A DNA stretch of 64,000 nucleotides from Paralithodes platypus (taxonomy: Eukaryota; Arthropoda; Malacostraca; Decapoda; Lithodidae). Both the position numbers and the translations under genes were made by a program. The notes beneath the pieces were generated by a model. The model was not told the origin of the DNA. It made no database searches and was given only the letters and a program-made list of their open reading frames with translations. This document shows positions 21,156 to 32,860 of the stretch, in pieces; the stretch's first letter is position 1, and the number at the start of each line of letters is the position of its first letter. Location: NCBI GenBank assembly GCA_032716605.1, contig CM064492.1, positions 48,739,344 to 48,803,343 of the forward strand. The letters run 5' to 3'.

Positions 21156-21361
21156 CCCCTTTTGTACCGGCGACGTCTTTAACATTTTAATGCAGCTATG
21201 TTTATATAATTTTGTGCAGTTTAAGATGGACCTGTGGTAGTAAAAAGGAATAAGTGAGATAGTTCGAAGCCTATCAAGTGCTGGAGGCCCTTTTGAAACT
21301 GAATAAAATCATCAAATAGTAGCCAGAATAAATTAAAAAAAAATTGCCGGTACAGAAGGGG
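21156..21361. mobile_element. TTAA miniature inverted-repeat element (family H)
   Basis: TTAA at 21152-21155 and 21362-21365. The ends CCCCTTTTGTACCGG and CCGGTACAGAAGGGG are inverted. The body has CAGTTTAAGATGGACCTGTGG, shared with 4440-4636. At 206 bp and without coding, it is most likely moved by a TTAA-using (piggyBac-type) transposase. Confidence 0.85.
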
Positions 21362-21365
21362 TTAA

Positions 21366-23240
21366 TGTAGCAAGTCAAATATAATATGCCGGTAATGCCT
21401 CCATCCGTCCTAATATAAATTAAAATAAATGCTTCATATTGTCCAGATTTAACAATTTCAGAAAAAAAAAAAAAAAAACATAAAAATATTGTTATGCCGG
21501 GCAATAATATTATTGCCCGTGTACTTCAGTTCTCTCTTTCCACTCTAGGAAAGCTTTTAAGAACTATAACCTCAGCAGGAACACAGCTGACTCCAGATAT
21601 GCAATTATAAATCTCCTCAATCTCTATCAATGATACAGAATGCACGTTTGGGTTTCATAAGTTTTTATTTCACTTTGGATCAGGGTACTGGCATATATTA
21701 TAGATAGACACTTGGTCGAGTCTTACTTATATTGAAATACTCTCGAACCTACTCCAAGAATGAATAATAATATTCCTAAAGCATGGATGATACATAAATC
21801 AGTTAATAATAATAATTGATAAATCACAATTGAATAAACATATGATGAATATATAAATATCGCATAAATGCTAACAGAGCGGTTAGTCTCAAAGAATGGC
21901 TGATATCCTGCAGGTCAAAGTTAACGCGTGGTAAAACGTGACGCGGTGTAAGGTCAAAATACTGAGGTCACAACGTCTCAGTTAAACAGAATATATAAAA
22001 TAAGAATATCAGCTGAATGGCAAATAACTAATGAGTTATAAATAAGGAGAGAGGTTTTAATTCTCTACTAATGTATACAGTTAGATTTAACAATCGTAGT
22101 TCAGGGAACAGAGCAAATAAAGATAAGTCTTATGGAGAAGACAAAACCCTCGACATTGATATATTAACGAGATGTGGGCAAAATAGAATTACCTGTACTG
22201 TGAATTCAAGTTAAATGTTTAAACTGGTTGTGAAGCCAGGAAACATATATAAAAGTGAGTCTAGCTAAGAGACACTATAAATAACACTCTCTGTGAACAT
22301 TTATACCCGACATACGTACCCTGATAATCCTATTAACTTAGAATCAGATCTGTCAGGGGTGTTCACAATATTTACGTGTAGTGTTTGGGTAATTGGGCCG
22401 AATGGATATATAGTACTCACGACACAAGTAACAAAAGGACTAAGGTGAGAATAAAAGATCTCTGGTATTTACGTTAACTTGAACACATAGCATATCCTAC
22501 ACAACCTTTGCAATAATCACGAAACACAATAAGTAAACAAGAAGCACTTAATTTTGAGTAGGAGTATAGCAGAAAGTAGCCTTGTAGAGATCTGACACAC
22601 GTATGGGCGACTAAGTGCGTGGTCTGTCTTGGCCTGGTTGCCAAGGGGGAAGGTCCAGGGGTACCTTCGCACAGGTAGCACTAGCGTAGGTCACTTCTGG
22701 GATAGCCTACACACACTCTCGTCTGGACACCGTCTCTGCTTGAAGGGCATGATCTAAGAGGATTTTGGCTAGCCTCTACGGATGGTGCTATCCGGATCGG
22801 GTTGTTCACGTATACTCTCCCACAGGTTACCCATGGGACACAGTGCCTCGACTTGCCTAACCTTACCCTGTTTTCGGCCAGGTAGTATTTGATTTTACGG
22901 AGAGTGACAAGTCGGTGGTTTCCGGAACATAAGAGTCATGGGAAATCTCGTTTTTTATTTATTGCGTGGTTGTCTTAAACCTTAAAACTACAATGCAGAC
23001 ATGAATATGTAGGGAATAGTATGTTTGATTTATTTATAATAAAAGTTAATAGCTTAAAGTCTAGGTATACATATGATAATTAATTTACAGTATTGGAGGC
23101 CTCTCTATTTATAGGCTTGTATAGTGGTCTGCTTGTCTTCTTGTCTAGTTGAATTGCAAGCACAGTCTCGTCTAGCGGTGGTAGTGGTGCATGGAACCGC
23201 CAGGGTGACTGGAGAGGAATGAAGGAGGTTGATGTCTCAT
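21366..23240. other. Unassigned DNA, possibly an LTR-like segment
   Basis: No coding region is recognised. A short perfect palindrome GGGCAATAATATTATTGCCC lies at about 21499-21518, just after TGTTATGCC, which resembles the TGTTATGACC end of the Gypsy LTRs. If so, this could be an LTR in minus orientation following the frame at 23241-23690. The border with the hAT-like element's own sequence cannot be placed. Confidence 0.35.
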
Positions 23241-23690
23241 TTACATAAAATCCTCCTCTGCATAGTCTAAATCTGGCCCAGGTTCAGGTGGCCATTGTCT
23301 ACCTGGCACCTGGGGGCACAAGCCAACAAACTGTGGCGGATGTCCTCCCCCACGTATGTTAAACGTATCGTAGGCTGCGCATTTCTCCTGGAGTTGTGCT
23401 ATGGGTGACTGGTGTATCTTGTTGTTGCTGTCCAGGGGAGGCGGTTTCCGGTCTCTCATCCAGCTTCTTATGGACGCAATTCTATAGTTGTGAGTTACTG
23501 TTCCTGCCGTTGATGGGAATGGGTTTGTGGTGGACTTTGGCATTATGTTGTCCAGCCCTGTCATTTCATATATATTACTTAAATATGAATTTACGGCAAC
23601 TGTGGCACCTGTCGCACTAGTTGTGTTTTTTCCCAGTAGCCTTGGGCCACTTACTGAGCAGGACTGCAAGAACCATCCCACTGGCCCCAA
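23241..23690 (-). CDS. Unrecognised 149-residue frame
   Basis: A frame of 149 codons in a region otherwise without open frames. Its Pro/Gly-rich, Asp/Glu-ending tail (PEPGPDLDYAEEDF) and a mid segment NYRIASIRSWMRDRKPPP are visible. I recognise no domain. Its position next to possible LTR-like DNA would fit the end of a retroelement polyprotein, but this is weak. It may equally be chance. Confidence 0.25.
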   Translation of the reverse strand: MGPVGWFLQSCSVSGPRLLGKNTTSATGATVAVNSYLSNIYEMTGLDNIMPKSTTNPFPSTAGTVTHNYRIASIRSWMRDRKPPPLDSNNKIHQSPIAQLQEKCAAYDTFNIRGGGHPPQFVGLCPQVPGRQWPPEPGPDLDYAEEDFM

Positions 23691-23911
23691 ATTGAGTATA
23701 TCATAAACCCGTTGACGATTAGCTTAAGAAGAATGTCGAAGGGTGAAAGAGTATTTAATCTACTGTAAGCTTCTTACTCTCACAAATACTTACTAGAATT
23801 GGACCTTAAGTTAAAAAAGTACCAACATAAAATATATTTAAGAAATACTAATTAAGTCTAGAAGAAAATGCAATATTTGACACTACTTGGCCAAACTGGT
23901 TCACGGGCCGC

Positions 23912-24373
23912 ATGCTAGAGGGAGGGACGACATTGGACGACATTGTGGAAGCCTTCGAAGATACCACAAAGGATGCAAACGAAAATACCCTTTTTGTCAT
24001 CCATGCTGGTTCAAATGACGTCATGCGCACCAGATCCGAAGAGTTGATGGAGAAATATCGCAAGATGATCCAGCACTACAAAAACAAGTCAAGGAATATC
24101 ATCATCTCAGGCATTCTCCCCAAGATCGACGCACCTGACAAATTCTACGACAAGGCCTTCAGCACAAATAGCCGACTAAAATATTTGTGTCTGAAGGAAG
24201 AAGTTGAATTCATCAACTTCTGGGATTATTTCTATAACCAGCCTACTCTGTTCCGCAAGGATGGCACTCATCTAAACCCTGTGGGTTCAGCACGCATGGG
24301 TCGTCTCCTACACGAAGCAGTCCGCAGCCATGGATCAAAAAACGCCATCCGAGAAGAAGCAGCAGTGACATAA
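23912..24373 (+). pseudogene. LINE ORF1: SGNH/GDSL-type esterase domain, N-terminally truncated
   Basis: The frame is open from about 23885 (upstream of the ATG at 23912) to a TAA at 24371. It shows FVIHAGSNDV, a block III-like Gly/Asn segment of SGNH hydrolases, and DGTHLNPVGSARMGRLL, which carries the Asp and His of the catalytic set. The first block with the catalytic Ser (GDS) is missing because the copy is truncated. CR1 elements are known to have an esterase in ORF1. ORF2 starts eight bases after the stop (ATG at 24382), a normal spacing. It probably belongs to the RNA-binding particle; that role is inferred. Confidence 0.7.
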
Positions 24374-24381
24374 ATCATCTA

Positions 24382-27336
24382 ATGCCAAGCAAAAAACAGA
24401 GGCAACCGAGGACCACCAGCGATAAGGACCGAAGACAGCGAGGACCGAGGACAGCCATGAACATAAATGTAGATTCGACAAGAACCAAAAATATTATTAA
24501 AGAGCGTTCCGTGAGTTCTAAAATAACAAATTTAAAGGTTTTCTATGCAAATGCTCGTAGCATACGCAATACATTTTCAGATTTAGAGGAGCTAGTGTTT
24601 ACAGAAGATTATGATGTGATTGGCATAACAGAATCTTGGCTCAATACAGAAGATAGAGACTTTTTAGCAGAATATTCACTTCCCGATTATGTAATGTTTG
24701 AGAAAAGCCGAATAAATAGAAATGGAGCTGGCGTTTTACTTTATATCAAAGAAAGTCTTAACCCTACCCTCTTGTCAAAACCTCAAATTGTGAACGTCGA
24801 CACATCTTTTGTGCTAATAAAGAATAATAAAGGTACAAAAATAATACTTGCGATAATATACAGACCTCCAGCTCAATCAGTGCAAACTGACCAAGAAATT
24901 TACGAACAAATTGCAGATGTAAGTAACTCACAAGATACCGTAATTTTTGGTGACTTTAATTTACCTGTGACCAAGTGGGGCGATACTCTTACTTCACACT
25001 CCGGACATGACATGTATACGAACTTGCAAGAGAGTTCGCTTTATCAATTTTGTTCGAACGCCGATCCGTGGTAATAACGTTCTTGACATTGTACTTGCAA
25101 CAAAAGAAGAATTAATAGAGAATTTGAATGTTGGTGATGAATTCAGTAACAGCGACCATCGTACGATAACTTTCACTTTAAACTTTACTAGTAACGAACC
25201 AAATAGTAGCATCGAAAAAGTCCCTAATTTCAAGAAAGCAAACTTTCATAAACTTAGAGCTATGTTTAAAGAAACTGACTGGAGCTTTTTAATTAACAAT
25301 AACGACATAAATACATCTTGGAAGTTATTCGAAACCATTTATCTAAAAACAGTGCAAGACTGCATACCATCGAAAATACGGCGTCCAGGCCATAATAATA
25401 AGCCCAAATGGTGGAATAAAGATATTTCAAACTGTCTGCTTGCTAAAAAATTTGCTAATGATAGATTAAAATCCTCACAAAACGACGAAGGACGGGTGCA
25501 ATTTGTAGAGCTACGACGCAAAGCCAAAAAGTTAATTAAGCAAAGTAAAAAGACCCTAGAGTTACATATTGTGAATCAAAGTAAAACAAACCCAAAAGAA
25601 TTCTATAGTTATATCAGAAAGAAAAAGTAGTTACTTCAACTGTTGGACCGTTAGTCGATGAAAATGGAGAATACACCAAAGACGAAGTACAAATGAGTAA
25701 TGCCCTCAATACCTTCTTTGCATCAGTTTTTACAACAGAAGACCTCAGTGATATCCCTACACCATCGCCGATTCAGATTGATAATTCAGATGTTCTAAGC
25801 AATATCACCGTTACAGAGAGAGAAGTATTGAATTGTTTAGATAAACTCAAGGTAAATAAAACGCCTGGACCTGATACAATCTTGCCTAGAGTTCTAAAGG
25901 AAGCTAAGGATGAGCTCTCCAAACCACTGACATTACTATTCAATAAATCCTTGCAGTCTGGAACTATGCCTGATCAGTGGAAGCTAGCCAACGTAACACC
26001 GATATTAAAAAAAGGCAGCAAATCCCTACCCAGTAACTATCGTCCAATTGGCTTAACCTCAGTTGTATGCAGAATGCTAGAAACGGTCATACGAGACAGA
26101 CTCGTAAATCACTTAGAGGAAAATAACATACTTAAAGATACTCAACACGGCTTTCGTAAAAAACGTTCCTGTTTTACAAACCTCTTAGACTTCTTCCACG
26201 ATATCCTCAACCTCTACGATGAGAGTAAAGCTGTAGATATAATATACCTTGATTTTCAAAAGGCCTTTGACAAAGTTCCCAACAAACGTTTACTGCTAAA
26301 ACTAAAAGCACATGGAATACAAAACGGTGTGTTGAAATGGATAGAAAATTGGCTCAGCGACAGAAAGCAAAGAGTAGTCATAAACGGTAAGGCATCTAAA
26401 TGGACCAATGTAAGTAGCGGGGTACCCCAGGGATCGGTACTAGGACCAATTCTCTTTCTAATTTACATCAACGACATAGATGAGGGTCTCACCTGTACAA
26501 TCTCAAAATTTGCTGACGATACAAAAATTGCAAATAGCGTACTCTCAAAAGAACAAGTTGACGATATGCAACACAATCTAGATAAATTGTCATGTTGGGC
26601 CCAAATTTGGCAAATGAGTTTCAATGCGGATAAATGTAAAGTACTACATATCGGATACCTAAATGAGAAAGCAAACTATTCGATGAATGGCGCTCAGCTT
26701 AAGAATGTAAACAGAGAAACCGATCTGGGAGTAACAATATCGAGTAACTTAAAACTGAGTCAACAATGTTCAGAAGTTGTTAAGAAGGCAAACAAAATAA
26801 TTGGCTTTATAGGCAGGTCATTTGAGCATAAATCCAAAGAAGTTATCCTAACCCTTTACAATTCCTTAGTCCGCCCTCTTCTGGAATACTGCGTTCAATC
26901 CTGGTGTCCATATTACCAAAAAGATATAAACAAGCTAGAACGAGTTCAACGTAGAATTACCAAAATGATACCTAGCCTAAAGAACAAACCATACGAAGAG
27001 CGTCTTAGAGAATTAAATCTATTTCCTTTAACCCGGTGCAGATTAAGAGGTGACTTAATTCAAGCGTTCAAAATCATCAAAGGCATCGACAATATGAACT
27101 GTAGTAAGTACTTCACTATCGACCAATCTAATTACACACGGGGAAACCGTTGCAAAATTATTGGTAAATCTTTTAACTCACACGAATCTAAGAATTTCTT
27201 CTTCAATCGAGTTGTCAACTTGTGGAATGGGCTTCCCCGAGATGTTATAGACTGCAGCACCGTTGATTCATTTAAACTCCGCCTAGACAAATATCTCGCA
27301 TCAAACCCGCGACTGACTGCGTTTGTAAATGAATAA
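24382..27336 (+). pseudogene. LINE ORF2: endonuclease and reverse transcriptase with two frameshifts
   Basis: Endonuclease first: FYANARSIRNTF, GITESWLN, SRINRNGAGVLLYI, IYRPPAQS, FGDFNLPVTKW, NSDHRTITF. Then a linker, the reverse transcriptase (SNYRPIGLTSVVC, YLDFQKAFDKVPNKR, VPQGSVLGPILF, FADD at 26509-26520) and the C-terminal block to LRLDKYLASNPRL. Two one-base changes break the frame: an extra T in a T-run near 25047, and a missing A in the A-run near 25625, each seen by comparison with copies 1 and 3. The last frame (25693-27336, 547 residues) is intact. Otherwise well kept, so this copy is young. Confidence 0.92.
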
Positions 27337-27568
27337 CTTTATTTTATCCTCCCCTCAGTTACTAACCCATCTGTCCCCTACTAACTTCCTAATCCTGCCA
27401 CGGACATTAGTTCCCTTTCCAATGTTCCCTTACCCACTCTAAACCACTGTTTGGACACTTGATCCTCAGTGTTTTGGAGGACAAGCAGCCTAGAAGGGTC
27501 ACTAGATCTGTTGTTGCTTGATTTCCTTTGTACTCCTTTGAGGGGGGCCGCATGTTTGACACCCCTGG

Positions 27569-29118
27569 ATTAGACAGTTCTGTGCCTAGCTCGGCTCAAT
27601 TGTGGATCAGTGTCACACTCGGAACATGCACCTTGTACTGGAGAACTTCAACGCAGTTACTGACACTGACTTGGCAGGTTATGAAAGCTGCACAGGTTCT
27701 CATGGGACTGATAACAGGAGTTTCAATAGTAATCTCTTCCTAAAATTCACAAGGTCCAGGAAGCTGAGGATTATAGAATCTTGGTTCCAGAGGCCAGACA
27801 TATATTGCTGAACCTAATGTTCCAATACTGTCAATGCTATGACGAAGATTGATCACATTCTCGTACACACTAATTAGAGACTCATTAAAAAATTATGTAG
27901 GGTGTACAGGAGTGCTGACTTCTGTGCTATCAACCACAGACTTGTTGTTGCCACTCTAATGTTGTGCCTTACAAACAGAAACAAATATCTCCATAGGTTA
28001 CCTGCAAGGTTCTCATATTTAGAAGCTGAAGAATTAGGAGTGTACAAGGGAGTATACAGTGACTGTTTCTAATCCATTTGAATTGCTTGGTTCCCTAGAG
28101 GACTCCATAGAACTATGGCATAGCTTCATATGTGAGGTGCTTGCAGCAGCTATTGAGTACGTCAGAGTTGAGCCAAGGTCAAAGATGGACTATATTGGGT
28201 GAGATACAGAACATTATAGAAGGGAGTTGTGCAATCAAACTAACTGGAGACCATGCTCAGCACAGAGCTATCCTGTACAGAAAGAGTTTTGCTGTGTAAA
28301 GATAAGGAGAGGTATGTCTGGGGAATTACTGATGAGATTGAGAATCATTTCTTTGTAAATGTCCTTCAGCCTGCTTACCGAGCTCTGAAGAAGCTCTGTT
28401 TTAAGTCTGACCCCCAGGTTAACTCAGTTCGAGTGGCAAATGGCACAACCTTATTACATGATAATGTGTGTAGATCCCACTGGGTTGAGTACTTTGAGCA
28501 ACTGTAAATGGCTGCTTGTCCCGGTAGATAAATTCAACCAGTAAATGACCAGCCATCGGTTCCTGATCTCCACAATCCCTTGATGAGGTAAAGGAGGCTT
28601 TGTCTAGGCTGAAAGGTGGGAAGGGTCCTGGTATCTGTGGCATTTCTGGAGAGTTATTGAAAACTGGAGGTGAGACCAAGTTATAGATTGTTAAAATGCT
28701 GGTGCTCTCTGTCTTGTTATATGGTTGCAAAACATGGAAACTCAACAATGAAGAGATGCATCAACTCCTTTGGTACCCAATGTTTACACTGGATCATGGT
28801 TTACTGACCACATACCAAACAAGGTATTACTCTCTGAAGCTGATTCAGACTTTGGCTATAATGGCATGTGGCCTGCCTCCCTGAGACTGACCCTGTTCCA
28901 TCAATGGTTTTGGTGGGTGACAACCCCAGTTGAGGAGACCTTGGGGAAGGCCACGCAATTCATTGCTGAGGAAAGTTGATCGATCATGGCGAGAACTATT
29001 TAAGATGGACCGAGTCACGGCCTGGGAACTTCTGCAGAGAGATTCTTGGGAGTGGTGTCGAAGGGTGGGTGCAGTTATGCCCCGTCATGGCGAAGGCCCT
29101 CACTGTTTAATAAATTGA
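27569..29118 (+). pseudogene. RTE-like LINE, right part (endonuclease end, RT remnants, C-terminal domain)
   Basis: The continuation of the LINE left at 21084. ENFNAVTDTDLAGYE (27640s) and IDHIL near 27847 with INHRLVVATL are endonuclease motifs. A linker frame at 28253-28507 reads KDKERYVWGITDEIENHF and AYRALKKLCFKS. GKGPGICGISGELL at about 28620 is the early RT. The text then jumps to LLYGCKTW near 28715, so the catalytic RT core is deleted. The final part (28930-29118) has RRPWGRPRNSL and WRELFKMDR, the usual tail. Many stops and frame changes make it an old copy. Confidence 0.75.
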
Positions 29119-29332
29119 TTCATATAGACTGGAAGATTACAGTAGATAAATTAAAATTATCTTCGCTTAACACTTTGCGCAATATGCAAATGCATTACAA
29201 TTCCTCGTGCATTCTAGTAATTAGCTATAAACATAAAATGCATTCAGATATAGATATATAATAGATACGCAAATACCTTTATTCATGATTATATATTGAT
29301 GAATAATACTTAAATGATTAAGTACACACACA

Positions 29333-29600
29333 TTCACATACACACACACAAACACCTACAAAGAACCATCCTGCCTTGCTCCCCATACACACAAACACAA
29401 ACAAACACCCGCCAAGGCCATCCTTTAGCGGGGGTTTCTTAGGAGGAAACAAGGCGTCAGAAATTATAATGATGATGATGATGAAACTGAAGCACATCCT
29501 CACAAAAGACCCCCACCACACACACAGACACATTTACACCTTCACATACACGCAAAAGCACTTCCCTCAATACCCAACACACACACACACACACATCATG
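29333..29600. other. (CA)n-rich stretch before a LINE fragment
   Basis: Several CACACA blocks (29331-29405, 29517-29595) and a GAT run near 29470. No gene recognised. 29120-29330 is AT-rich with nothing recognisable. Confidence 0.6.
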
Positions 29601-29608
29601 ACAAGACA

Positions 29609-30220
29609 GTGGTCATGCACATCAACACTTCCGTTACCGACCTTCCTCCACCCACTGTCACAATTGGTCCTCATCCCCTTCAGCTTGTTGAGTCCACCAA
29701 ACTCCTCGGAATCACTGTGGACAACAAACTGAACTGGAAGAAACATGTAACTACCACAGTCAGGACCGCCACTTACAAGTTGTTTATGCTAAGGCGGTTG
29801 AGATCCCTGGGGGCGCCGGAGAATGAGCTGAAGAGTATATATAACACCTTCATACTCCCTAAGCTCACCTACGCCTCTCCCGCCTGGTCCTCCTCTCTAA
29901 CCCTAACACAACAACGTCAACTGGAGAGAGTTCAGAGGAGGGCATGCAGGATCATCCTGGGTGGCACATATCCAGGGTACGAGGAAGCTCTCACCACCCT
30001 TAGCATACCTGCACTTTCAACCCACCACTACAACACACTCAAACAGTTTGCATCTAAGCTGCTTGTTCACCCACGACACAGAAACTTACTTCCACCAGAC
30101 GCCCCTAGACCTACACGTGCAGCTCGTCATTTCAACACACTCCAACCAATAAGAGCAAGAACTGACAGATATAAAATTAGTCCTATCCCAACCATTGTTA
30201 ATATTATTAATAATGTGTAA
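29609..30220 (+). pseudogene. LINE C-terminal (post-RT) domain, 203 codons
   Basis: An intact frame: LLGITVDNKLNWKKHV, LPKLTYASPAWSS, LERVQRRACRIILG, and the tail IRARTDRYKISPIP. This is the thumb and post-RT part of a LINE polyprotein. The RT catalytic domain is absent, removed by 5' truncation. It differs from the CR1-like copies (no WNGLP block) and therefore represents a further LINE family in the window. Confidence 0.8.
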
Positions 30221-30809
30221 TAACGGCCTGTCACACCATATATACGCGCCCACCTTTAATAATATATGCATAAGTGTGTGTGCGTGTGTGTATTAGAATA
30301 TAATTATGTATGTATTTGCTTGAGTTTGTTTATGTATATGTGTATATATGTATCTATGTATGTGCAGTATATGTGTATGTATGTGTGCGTATATGTGTAT
30401 GTATGTATGCGTTATTTATGTATATATATATGTGTCTATAGTGTATACTGTTTGTGGTTCGAGCCCGGCTGAGAGTATCAGGTAGGATAAGAGAAGAGCA
30501 TATATGCATGTAATGTGCATATATTTATGTATATGTATGTCTGTGTGTATGTGCTGTCAATGGTTCGAGCCCGGTTGAGAATATAAGGTATATAATATAT
30601 ATATGTACTGTACGTGTATTTATATGGTCATATGCACATATGTATGTAAATATACGTACATATGAGCGAGAACATATTGCTCACTAGCGCAACTTCTGAT
30701 TATAAATCTATGCATAAGCATTATCTATTATTAAGTGTTCGCGTATCTTCATCCATGTATTTCCACCCTTAACAATAGAACGCCCAGCTCTTCCATATTT
30801 CGCCTTCTG

Positions 30810-30812
<3 letters not shown>

Positions 30813-30841
<29 letters not shown>
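30813..30841. repeat. (CA)n microsatellite
   Basis: A pure CA run. Confidence 0.9.
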
Positions 30842-30844
<3 letters not shown>

Positions 30845-31542
30845 CACTACCGAGGATTAACCTCCCATTGTAGTAGGCTGTACCTGACCATACGGACCAT
30901 ATACGGACTTGAATTGCTGCACCCTCTTTACCCTGACCATACCAAAACAGTTTCTGTATGTATGTATGTTTGTGTGCATACGTGAGCGTTTGTGTATACG
31001 GACATGTGCACACTTACTGCATGTTCTTATGTTCCTATATATGTATGTATATGTATGTGCGCACGTACGTGTATATACGTATGTTCTGTATGTGAGAAAG
31101 TAAATAAATGTGTATATGTACTGTATATCACTTACTCTCATGGTTATTTTATGATAATTTGTATTCTGCACATGCATCATTATTGTATTTATTTATTTTG
31201 TTTGTAAACTGAGCTTACCATCCTCATATCTGTACATCTCATGTTCATCCACTAAATTGTAAAATGTGTATTTTCAGCTCATGAGGCTGCCATTCTTTAA
31301 TAAACCGTTTATTATTATTATTATTATTATTACATCTAAACTCAGTAAGTTAAACATCTGGAGGCGCTAACACACACACACACACATACTAACTCAAGAC
31401 ACACAAAGAACCAGGGTAAACTTAAACTAGTTCAACCAGTCCTACTTCCTCATGCTTACACAGACACACATATACAGTACGCATACTTAAACACATATGC
31501 ACACACGCACGCATACACAAACACACACACGCTTATTATAAT

Positions 31543-31544
31543 TA

Positions 31545-31591
<47 letters not shown>
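31543..31591. repeat. (TA)n microsatellite inside a (CA)-rich stretch
   Basis: A TA run of about 48 bases with CACACA-rich flanks (31369-31388, 31460-31530, 31594-31660). The remainder of 31336-32071 has no recognised feature. Confidence 0.9.
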
Positions 31592-31592
<1 letters not shown>

Positions 31593-32075
31593 TCTCATAC
31601 ACACACACATACACTCGCACATATACACATTCAGTTTGACACACAAACACATACCTGTATGTATAATTATGATAAATAGTACCTATCATGTATCTATCAT
31701 ATATCTATGTGCATTATTATCCATATATAACACCTCTCTATAATTAATATGTACCATACCATTTACAGGCACTCACCCATAAGAATTGTATCATATAAGC
31801 CCATATGGCAATTATGTGAGTTGCTCGTTATCCCCGCTAGGGGTATTGTTTACAAACAGATATGGCCACGTCTCCACCTTCTACAGGCGTGCGTATCAGT
31901 GTATCCAACTCTCTCCTCTAATAAGAACTACTTCAAGTTTACCAGTGTTTAACTTATCCCACCATTAAGATAAGTACACTGTGGACCTGCATAGCAACCA
32001 GGACCACCCCTCAACATGGCGCAGTGTGTGAAATACCCACACACTAGCTTGAGTAAAATTATCGTTCCAACTTAA

Positions 32076-32487
32076 CCCTTAAAGAGCGGCTCGCAACATA
32101 AGTCGAGTTGAAAAAACTCTGGCAAAAAACGGGTGAAAAAAGGGTTGAAATAGAGTGAAAATGGGTGGGATAGTAATGATCCATACGTCCGACATCTGTG
32201 GCCTCCCGGCCCACACTAACTCCAGTTCCCCCACCGCGCGTGAGGATGACAGTGTAACCAATAGTTCGCTAAAAGTGAGCAAGGTAGCAAAATCAGCTAA
32301 ACTTCCATCTTCGAGGTAACACTGTCAGTGCTCCACGAGTGCTACGTAGCTGTATGTGGCGTCATTGTGTAGCGATTTCCACCTAGTTTTCGGCGCAATA
32401 CAGTTCCTTTCATACTGATGGTTGATATAGCAGTCAGAACGGCCCGGAAAGGCCCAAAACGGCCACAGAGCACCCGCTAGAGGAGGG
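32076..32487. mobile_element. TTAA miniature element abutting a second one
   Basis: TTAA at 32072-32075 and 32488-32491. The ends CCCTTAAAGAGCGGCTCG and, inverted, CCCTCCTCTAGCGGGTG are imperfect inverted repeats. About 412 bp, no coding. The right TTAA is also the left TTAA of the next foldback element. Confidence 0.55.
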
Positions 32488-32491
32488 TTAA

Positions 32492-32856
32492 GGTGGGTGA
32501 CCTGGCTTGATTCTCTCTTTCTCTGTCTTTTTTATCCATTCGGTCCCATTCAGCCAACTGTTTGAAGACGTTTATCCCCATTCATGTGTCAATTTCTTCG
32601 TGGTGAGTGATAGCTAGCCAGCATTGTATGGAGAAATCTGGCTTCGCCGGAGACATTTTTCTATCGATAAAAATGCACAAATTTAGCCTGCTGTCAATTT
32701 TGTTTTTAAATATATGCTGGCTCGCTACCGCTCGCCAGGAAGGAATCGACACCTGGATGGGGATAAACGTCTTAAAACAGTAGCCTGAATAAGGCTGAAT
32801 GGATACAACCCAGAGAGAGAGGGAGAGAGAGAAAAAACAAAATGAGGTGGGCCCCC
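32492..32856. mobile_element. TTAA foldback element (family A), copy 1
   Basis: TTAA at 32488 and 32857. Long inverted arms: TATCCATTCGGTCCCATTCA and GACGTTTATCCCCAT at the left, with their complements GGATGGGGATAAACGTC and GGCTGAATGGATACA at the right. The centre has TTTTCTATCGATAAAA and a GGCTTCGCCGG hairpin. Non-coding. Five other copies lie at 34.9, 38.9, 42.3, 43.3 and 44.9 kb. Confidence 0.85.
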
Positions 32857-32860
32857 TTAA

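Larger units (their letters stand above)
23870..27540 (+). mobile_element. CR1-like LINE, copy 2, nearly full length
   Basis: The most complete copy: part of ORF1 (SGNH esterase), then ORF2 with endonuclease, reverse transcriptase and C-terminal domain, then a 200-base 3' UTR ending in TTTGTACTCCTTTG. That end is the reverse complement of the TACAAAGGAG tail seen in copies 1 and 3. The left end is truncated within ORF1. It lies inside the hAT-like element, just before that element's right terminus. Clear target duplications are not visible. Confidence 0.9.
21085..27568. mobile_element. hAT-like DNA transposon, non-autonomous, filled by later insertions
   Basis: The left end CCAGGGGTGTCAAACTC and right end GTTTGACACCCCTGG are inverted copies. 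The flanks read ATTAGAGT (21077-21084) and ATTAGACA (27569-27576), an 8-bp duplication with two changes. The GGCGGGCCAAATTTGACA and GGGGGGCCGCATGTTTG motifs next to the ends are typical of a widespread hAT family. The element interrupts an RTE-like endonuclease whose two halves match on either side, confirming insertion. No transposase is visible; most of the interior is other inserted elements. Confidence 0.8.
29600..31335 (+). mobile_element. LINE fragment, 5'-truncated, with 3' UTR
   Basis: It starts abruptly within the post-RT region and ends in a segment with ATGAGGCTGCCATTC, TTTAATAAACCG and an (ATT)n run (31308-31332), a LINE 3' end form seen in several invertebrate lineages. The ~1.1 kb between the stop and the end holds TGTATG-rich microsatellites and two stretches with GGTTCGAGCCCGG (near 30457 and 30560) resembling tRNA B boxes, so smaller repeats may lie inside it. 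Confidence 0.65.

Noticed and set aside
28253..28507. An independent 84-residue gene
   Set aside because: It is the linker between endonuclease and RT of the RTE-like LINE.
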